From Methylorubrum populi (GTDB taxonomy: Bacteria > Pseudomonadota > Alphaproteobacteria > Rhizobiales > Beijerinckiaceae): a DNA stretch of 64,000 nucleotides. The position numbers and the translations under genes are program-made. Of the stretch, positions 57,075 to 64,000 are shown piece after piece; positions within the stretch are counted from its first letter, which is position 1; each line of letters starts with the position of its first letter. Where the stretch lies: NCBI RefSeq assembly GCF_002355515.1, contig NZ_AP014809.1:3496501-3560500 (forward strand), written 5' to 3'. The notes below the pieces were generated by a model. That model was given only the letters and a program-made list of their open reading frames with translations, did not search any database and had not been told where the DNA came from.

Positions 57075-58592
57075 CTCGCCGTCAAGCCGACTGACACGAC
57101 CGGCCCCAAGTCCCGGCCGCACGCGGTCGTGATCGGGTCCGGCTTCGGCGGGCTGGCGGCGGCGATCCGGCTCGGTGCGCGCGGCTATCGTGTCACCGTG
57201 CTGGAGCGGCTCGACCAGCCCGGCGGCCGCGCCCGCGTTCACCGGCAGGACGGCTTCACCTTCGACGCCGGGCCGACCATCGTCACCGCGCCGTTCCTGT
57301 TCGAGGAGCTGTGGCGCCTGTGCGGGCGGACGATGCAGCAAGACGTGACCCTCGTGCCGATGCAGCCGTTCTACCGCATCCGCTTCGAGGACGGTCAAAG
57401 CTTCGCCTATAGCGGCGACCGCGCGGCGATGCGGGCGGAGGTCGCCCGGTTCTCGCCCGAAGACGTGGCGGGCTACGAGCGCTTCATGGCCCATAGCGAG
57501 GCCGTGTGCCGCGTCGGCTTTGAGCAGCTCGGCCACGTCCCGTTCGACAGCGTCGGTTCGATGCTGCGGATCGCGCCGGACCTGCTGCGCCTCTCCGGTC
57601 ACCGCAGTGTCTACGATGTGGTCGCCCGCTTCATCCGCGACGAGCGGCTGCGCACCGTCTTCAGCTTCCATCCGCTCCTCATCGGTGGAAATCCCTTTCG
57701 CGCGAGCGGGATCTACTGCCTCATCGCCCATCTCGAACGTCGATGGGGCGTACACTTTGCCATGGGTGGCACCGGGCGGCTGGTGGACGGCCTCGTCGGG
57801 CTGATCCGCGGGCAGGGCGGAACGATCCGCTGCGGCGCGGAGGTGGCGCGCATCCGTGTCGAGGGCGGGGCCGCGACCGGTGTCCTGCTGGCGGACGGCG
57901 AGACCATCGCCGCCGACATCGTCGTCTCGAACGCGGATTCCGCCTTCACCTACGGCTCGCTCCTGAGCGGTCGAACCCGGCGCTGGGGCGCACGGCGTCT
58001 GGCGCGGGCCGCGTCCTCCATGGGTCTGTTCGTCTGGTATTTCGGCACCCGGAAGAAGTATCCGGAAGTCGATCACCACATGATCCTGATGGGCCCGCGC
58101 TATCGCGGCCTGCTGCGGGATATCTTCGACCGCAAGCATCTGGCGGACGACTTCAGTCTCTATCTGCACCGCCCGACGGCGACCGACCCGCTGCTCGCTC
58201 CTCCGGGCTGCGATGCCTTCTACGTGCTCGCGCCGGTGCCGAACCTCGCCGGCGGCCAGGATTGGGCGCAACTCGCTGAGCCTTACCGCCAGCGGATCGC
58301 CCGCTTTCTCGAGGACTCGGTGCTGCCGGGGCTCTCCGACGCACTCGTCACCTCGCGGGTGACGACGCCGCAGGATTTCTCCGACGACTTCTTGAGCTTC
58401 CGCGGCTCCGGCTTCGGGCTTGAGCCGGTGCTGACGCAATCGGCTTGGTTCCGCCCGCACAACCGCTCCGAGGACGTGGCGAACCTCTACCTCGTCGGCG
58501 CGGGGACGCATCCCGGCGCCGGCCTGCCGGGTGTGCTCTCCTCGGCCCGTGTCCTCGATTCCGTGGTGCCGGATGCCCGTGTTCGCGCCTGA
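57066..58592 (+). CDS. crtI: Phytoene desaturase
   Basis: CrtI introduces double bonds into phytoene to make neurosporene, lycopene or similar, with FAD at the membrane. The 508-residue product has the dinucleotide-binding loop AVVIGSGFGGLAAAIRLGAR followed by GYRVTVLERLDQPGGRA. The C-terminal carotenoid motif reads NLYLVGAGTHPGAGLPGVLS. The number of desaturations cannot be told from sequence. The start ATG lies within a PpsR-type palindrome, and no other start is near. It overlaps crtB by 20 bases at its end. Confidence 0.95.
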   Translation: MLTLAVKPTDTTGPKSRPHAVVIGSGFGGLAAAIRLGARGYRVTVLERLDQPGGRARVHRQDGFTFDAGPTIVTAPFLFEELWRLCGRTMQQDVTLVPMQPFYRIRFEDGQSFAYSGDRAAMRAEVARFSPEDVAGYERFMAHSEAVCRVGFEQLGHVPFDSVGSMLRIAPDLLRLSGHRSVYDVVARFIRDERLRTVFSFHPLLIGGNPFRASGIYCLIAHLERRWGVHFAMGGTGRLVDGLVGLIRGQGGTIRCGAEVARIRVEGGAATGVLLADGETIAADIVVSNADSAFTYGSLLSGRTRRWGARRLARAASSMGLFVWYFGTRKKYPEVDHHMILMGPRYRGLLRDIFDRKHLADDFSLYLHRPTATDPLLAPPGCDAFYVLAPVPNLAGGQDWAQLAEPYRQRIARFLEDSVLPGLSDALVTSRVTTPQDFSDDFLSFRGSGFGLEPVLTQSAWFRPHNRSEDVANLYLVGAGTHPGAGLPGVLSSARVLDSVVPDARVRA

Positions 58593-59634
58593 CCTCTCCG
58601 CCGCCAGGGCCGACGATCTGACGGCCTGCCGGGCCGCGATCCGCGCCGGATCGAAAAGCTTCTTCGCGGCGTCGATGCTGCTGCCGCCCGCGGTGCGCAG
58701 CTCCGCCTTCGGCCTCTACGCCTTCTGCCGGCTGTCCGACGACGCGGTGGACGAGGCGGGAGGCAACCGTGCCGCGTCGCTCGCACGGCTCGAACGGCGG
58801 CTGACGGCGGCGCTCGCGGGCCGGCCTGTCGATCATCCCGCCGATCGCGTGCTCGCAGACGTGCTCACCCGCCATGCCATCCCCGAGGCATTGCCGCGGG
58901 CGCTGCTCGAAGGGTTCGCCTGGGACATCGAGGGTCGGCGCTACGACACCCTGTCGGACCTCGCCGCCTACGCGGCCCGGGTCGCGGGAACGGTCGGGGC
59001 GATGATGACACTGGTGATGGGCGTGCGCGATGCCAGCGCGCTCGCCCGCGCCTGCGACCTCGGCGTGGCGATGCAGTTCACCAATATCGCCCGCGACGTC
59101 GGCGAGGATGCGCGCGCCGGACGCCTCTATCTGCCCCGGTGCTGGCTCGACGCGGCCGGCCTCGACCCCGACGCCTTCCTGGCCGCGCCCCGGCTCAGCC
59201 CCGGACTGCAACGGGTCATGGCCGACCTGCTGACGGCGGCCGACGGGCTCTACGCCCGCGCCGAGCCCGGCATCGCCGCGCTTCCCCTGAGCTGCCGCCC
59301 GGCGATCCGCGCCGCGGGTACGATCTACGCGGAGATTGGCCGCGCAGTGGAGGCGAACGGACTCGATTCGGTGACGCGGCGCGCCCGTGTGAGCGGTGCT
59401 CACAAGGCCGGATTGCTCGCGCGCGCCGTTCTGCCGGCACGCCGCGCGCCGGGCCTGTCGGCACCACCCCTACCGGAGACGGCCTTTCTCGTGGAGGCGG
59501 TGAAGCACCATCCGATGCCGGTGTCGCGCCGCCTGCCGCCCTGGTGGGATGTCTCGGGTCAGGTCGTGCGCGTGCTCGACCTGATTGAGGTGTTGGAGGA
59601 GCGCGACGCCTTCCGCCGCTCGGCGCCGTCGTGA
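58573..59634 (+). CDS. crtB: Phytoene synthase
   Basis: CrtB condenses two geranylgeranyl diphosphates to phytoene. The 353-residue protein has the first aspartate motif DDAVDEAG and the second, MQFTNIARDVGEDARAGRLY, which bind Mg2+ and diphosphate. GIKSFFxAS-type start reads AGSKSFFAASMLLPPAVRSS. The ATG at 58573 overlaps the crtI end, as in many purple bacteria, and gives coupled translation. It is convergent with ureG, only about 30 bases away. Confidence 0.95.
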   Translation: MPVFAPDLSAARADDLTACRAAIRAGSKSFFAASMLLPPAVRSSAFGLYAFCRLSDDAVDEAGGNRAASLARLERRLTAALAGRPVDHPADRVLADVLTRHAIPEALPRALLEGFAWDIEGRRYDTLSDLAAYAARVAGTVGAMMTLVMGVRDASALARACDLGVAMQFTNIARDVGEDARAGRLYLPRCWLDAAGLDPDAFLAAPRLSPGLQRVMADLLTAADGLYARAEPGIAALPLSCRPAIRAAGTIYAEIGRAVEANGLDSVTRRARVSGAHKAGLLARAVLPARRAPGLSAPPLPETAFLVEAVKHHPMPVSRRLPPWWDVSGQVVRVLDLIEVLEERDAFRRSAPS

Positions 59635-59661
59635 GGACGTCGCACGCCTCCGGTCGCGCGC

Positions 59662-60276
<615 letters not shown>

Positions 60277-60292
60277 AGGGTCGGAAGACTCC

Positions 60293-60967
60293 TCAGGAGC
60301 GGAAGATGCGGGAATACTGCGTCTCGTGCCGGAAGGAACCGAGATCGAGCCGCAGGGTGGCGCTGCCGAGCGCATCGAGATCGGCCGCGTGGAGGGTCTC
60401 GGCGAGCGCGGCGACGCGGGGCGTGAGGGCGGCGAGCACGGCCGTGCCGGCACTCTGGCCGACGGGGGCGACGCGCAGGGCGGCCGAGACGAGGTTCTGG
60501 ACGAAGGCGAGGCCGTAGGCCGCCACCGTCGCCTCCCGCGCGACGCCGTGCGCGCCCGCCGCCGTTCCCACTGCGACAGGATAGGCGACCTGGCCTTCGA
60601 GCCGGGCCGCAACATCCGAGAGGGCGGGGCAGGGCCAGGCCCGGAGCGTCGCGTCGAGGAAGCTGCGGCCCTGCTGACTCGTCTCCAGATGAAGCTCGCG
60701 GGAGGGCGCGAGCGCGAGGGCGAGATCGTTGATCTCGAGGAGACCCGCCTCGTCACGGGCGGTGATCGCGCGGTGGGCGCAGCCACAGAGGATCATGTCG
60801 TTGCGGCCGGCGCCCCGCTCCAGCACGTCGGAGAGCCAATCGGCGAGGGTGGCGGCGTCGCACACGTCGCCACACTCCACCGCCCATTCGAGCCCGTGCG
60901 AGTAGGCGAAGGCGCCAACCGGATAGGTCGGCGAAAGCCACGCCATCAGCCTCAGGGCGTCAATCAT
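60293..60967 (-). CDS. ureF: Urease accessory protein UreF
   Basis: UreF bridges UreD and UreG in the urease activation complex. The start at 60967 gives [20 protein letters not shown] and 224 residues, matching the family N terminus; a start at 60997 would add ten residues inside the ureE tail. Conserved blocks are [31 protein letters not shown] and a helical C terminus ending in the segment QYSRIFRS. Its first codons overlap the end of ureE. The partner UreD is not in the window. Confidence 0.92.
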   Translation of the reverse strand: MIDALRLMAWLSPTYPVGAFAYSHGLEWAVECGDVCDAATLADWLSDVLERGAGRNDMILCGCAHRAITARDEAGLLEINDLALALAPSRELHLETSQQGRSFLDATLRAWPCPALSDVAARLEGQVAYPVAVGTAAGAHGVAREATVAAYGLAFVQNLVSAALRVAPVGQSAGTAVLAALTPRVAALAETLHAADLDALGSATLRLDLGSFRHETQYSRIFRS

Positions 60968-61451
60968 GGGCGTGAGTATGCGGGTGACCTTGGCCATGCC
61001 CGTGGCCGTGCTCGTGACCCCCGGCATAGGCGCCGCCCTCGGGCCGGAACGGGCGCGTCACCGGCTCGGCGCTGCCGCCCAAGCCCCGCACCATCTCGGC
61101 GAGCACGTGGTCATGCGCGATCCAAACCGCCTCCTCGCCAATCTCGGCGGGGATGTGCCGGTTGCCGATGTGCCAGATCAGCCGCTTGAGCGCGAGCGGG
61201 GAGGGCGCGCGGATCTCCAGCAGCGCCTCCGGCGCCGCCTCGACCCAGATCAGACGGCCATCCTCCAGCGCGAGGGCGTCGCCGTCGTCGAGGACGGTCG
61301 CCTCGCCGAGATCGAGCAGGAAGGCGGTGCCGCCGACGCCGCGCATCGCCATGCGACGGCGGTGACGGTCGTTCGAGTCGAGCACGATGCGGTCGACGAT
61401 CTCGCCGCAGCCGAGACGGTCGCGGCGGATAACGCGGGTGGCGCGGATCAT
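60960..61451 (-). CDS. ureE: Urease accessory protein UreE, nickel chaperone
   Basis: UreE delivers Ni2+ to the activation complex. The 163-residue product starts [20 protein letters not shown]. The peptide-binding half holds [20 protein letters not shown], and the metal-binding half holds [16 protein letters not shown] and [14 protein letters not shown], with the interface histidines. The C-terminal tail [18 protein letters not shown] is His-rich and should bind several extra nickel ions. It lies 16 bases after ureC and overlaps ureF. Confidence 0.95.
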   Translation of the reverse strand: MIRATRVIRRDRLGCGEIVDRIVLDSNDRHRRRMAMRGVGGTAFLLDLGEATVLDDGDALALEDGRLIWVEAAPEALLEIRAPSPLALKRLIWHIGNRHIPAEIGEEAVWIAHDHVLAEMVRGLGGSAEPVTRPFRPEGGAYAGGHEHGHGHGQGHPHTHAHD

Positions 61452-61467
61452 GGGCCGGGATCTTGGA

Positions 61468-63180
<1,713 letters not shown>

Positions 63181-63281
63181 GAGGGACACTCGGATTCAGG
63201 GATGTCGGGCAGAGCAGGCAGGATCGGTGCCGAGGGAACCGGGCGTGGGGACGTTCAGCCCGCCGGACCGGTCGAGGGCGG

Positions 63282-64000
63282 TCAGGATGGCGGCTCGGCC
63301 ACGCCCGCGGGCGGAGCCGCCTCGGTCGCGGACTGAGCCGGCGGCTTCGCGCGCTTCTTGCGGACGACCTTCTTGACCTTCACGACGGGCTTGCGCGCCA
63401 CGCGGGTGCGCATCTCCTGCAGCATCTCGAGCTGGATCTGCTGAATTTCCGCGAGCCTCTGCCACTGCTTCGTGACGAGATGATCCATCTTCTCGTGCAG
63501 GTGCCGGATTTCCAGCTCGGCCTTCAGGTTGACGCGGTAATCGTTGTTCGAGCGCAGCCGGTCCTTCTTGTCCTGCCGGCTCTGGCTCATCATGATGATC
63601 GGCGCCTGGATCGCCGCGAGGCAGGACAGGACGAGGTTGAGCAGGATGAACGGGTAGGGATCGAACGCCCGCATCTCGCCCATGGTGACGTTCACCGCCA
63701 TCCACGCGGCCAGCACCAGCGCGAAGCTGATCAGGAAGGCCCAGGATCCGCCGAAGGCGGCGAGCCCGTCCGAGACGCGCTCGCCGAAGCTGCGGTGCTC
63801 GTCGTAATCCTCCTCGATGTTCTCGGCGATCGTGTCCTGGGCGGCGATGCTCTCGGCCACCTGCCGGTCGAGGTCGGAATACTCGCCGTGCTCTTCCGCC
63901 AGCAGTTCGGCGACGTAGCGGGTCCGGTACTTCGCGAGTTCCTTCGCGCTGATCAGCGCGTCCTCGGCCAAGCCGGGATAGTCGGTACGGATGTGCTCCG
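63282..64000 (-). CDS. DUF1003 family membrane protein, N terminus beyond the window
   Basis: The reverse frame is open to the right edge and reads EHIRTDYPGLAEDALISAKE just inside it, so the start codon lies beyond 64000. It then reads LAKYRTRYVAELLAEEHGEY. Two membrane helices follow (SWAFLISFALVLAAWMAVNV and YPFILLNLVLSCLAAIQAPI), then IIMMSQSRQDKKDRLRSNND, the DUF1003 signature. A coiled-coil tail and a Lys/Arg-rich segment VKVKKVVRKKRAKPPA with an Ala/Pro-rich end come last. The function of the family is unknown. It precedes ureC in the same direction by about 100 bases. Confidence 0.88.
   Translation of the reverse strand, partial: EHIRTDYPGLAEDALISAKELAKYRTRYVAELLAEEHGEYSDLDRQVAESIAAQDTIAENIEEDYDEHRSFGERVSDGLAAFGGSWAFLISFALVLAAWMAVNVTMGEMRAFDPYPFILLNLVLSCLAAIQAPIIMMSQSRQDKKDRLRSNNDYRVNLKAELEIRHLHEKMDHLVTKQWQRLAEIQQIQLEMLQEMRTRVARKPVVKVKKVVRKKRAKPPAQSATEAAPPAGVAEPPS

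Overview
The window is high-G+C DNA from an alphaproteobacterium, most probably a Methylobacterium/Methylorubrum-like (M. extorquens group) pink facultative methylotroph. This is inferred from family content. The window combines a bacteriochlorophyll/carotenoid cluster (bchD-bchO-crtI-crtB), a 667-residue propionyl-CoA carboxylase alpha chain, a formate/nitrite transporter, a class I (archaeal-type) lysyl-tRNA synthetase, alphaproteobacterial families (DUF2093, RibBA with a degenerate second half) and two double cold-shock-domain proteins. I see no rRNA, tRNA, CRISPR array, phage or insertion sequence. The window reads as ordinary chromosome, with a few accessory genes and two broken genes.

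Layout. 0-5 kb: the end of an FdhF/YdeP-type molybdopterin oxidoreductase, an exported Cys-containing protein, then dnaK-dnaJ behind a likely sigma-32 promoter. 5-10 kb: a PmtA-like methyltransferase, a His-rich exported peptide, and a leftward overlapping nucleoside-catabolism operon (cdd-punA-deoC-deoA). 10-13 kb: a leftward lipid A/LPS operon (DUF374 acyltransferase, waaA, lpxK). 13-19 kb: a metallophosphoesterase, a stand-alone receiver, a Gly/Arg-rich double cold-shock protein, an M17 aminopeptidase, a TadD-like TPR lipoprotein interrupted by an in-frame amber codon, and rpmB. 19-26 kb: an AEC transporter, class I lysS, a Sel1-repeat protein, prfB with a canonical +1 programmed frameshift, an M23 peptidase and Bcp. 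26-36 kb: a giant AsmA-like protein, a chemoreceptor, tyrS, and anmK coupled to a stand-alone MrcB_N-domain protein. 36-41 kb: aroC, ribBA, a zinc-ribbon membrane protein, an HDAC-like deacetylase and a frameshifted L,D-transpeptidase. 41-48 kb: pccA, small proteins, a FocA-like transporter, acylphosphatase and GST. 48-51 kb: the elongation factor P locus (efp with divergent epmA-epmB). 51-54 kb: a Cys-rich duplicated-domain exported protein, a DUF1624 membrane protein, the second double cold-shock protein and a DUF192 protein. 54-59.6 kb: the photosynthesis segment. 59.6-64 kb: leftward ureC-ureE-ureF-ureG and the start-less end of a DUF1003 protein.

How the genes work together. The cdd/punA/deoC/deoA set converts nucleosides to bases plus acetaldehyde and glyceraldehyde-3-phosphate. 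DUF374/WaaA/LpxK finish Kdo-lipid A. EpmB and EpmA should make and attach beta-lysine to Lys33 of the neighbouring EF-P. BchD/BchO serve Mg-chelatase, and CrtI/CrtB open carotenoid synthesis. A perfect TGT-N12-ACA palindrome of the PpsR/CrtJ type lies across the crtI start codon. UreC/E/F/G form part of urease, but ureA, ureB and ureD are not in the window.

The most notable observations are the nonsense codon in the TadD-like gene, the single-base frameshift in the L,D-transpeptidase, the PpsR-type operator over the crtI start, loss of the GTP-cyclohydrolase zinc cysteines in RibBA, the orphan MrcB_N protein, and the duplicated eight-Cys exported protein. I did not find a clearly new multi-gene system.
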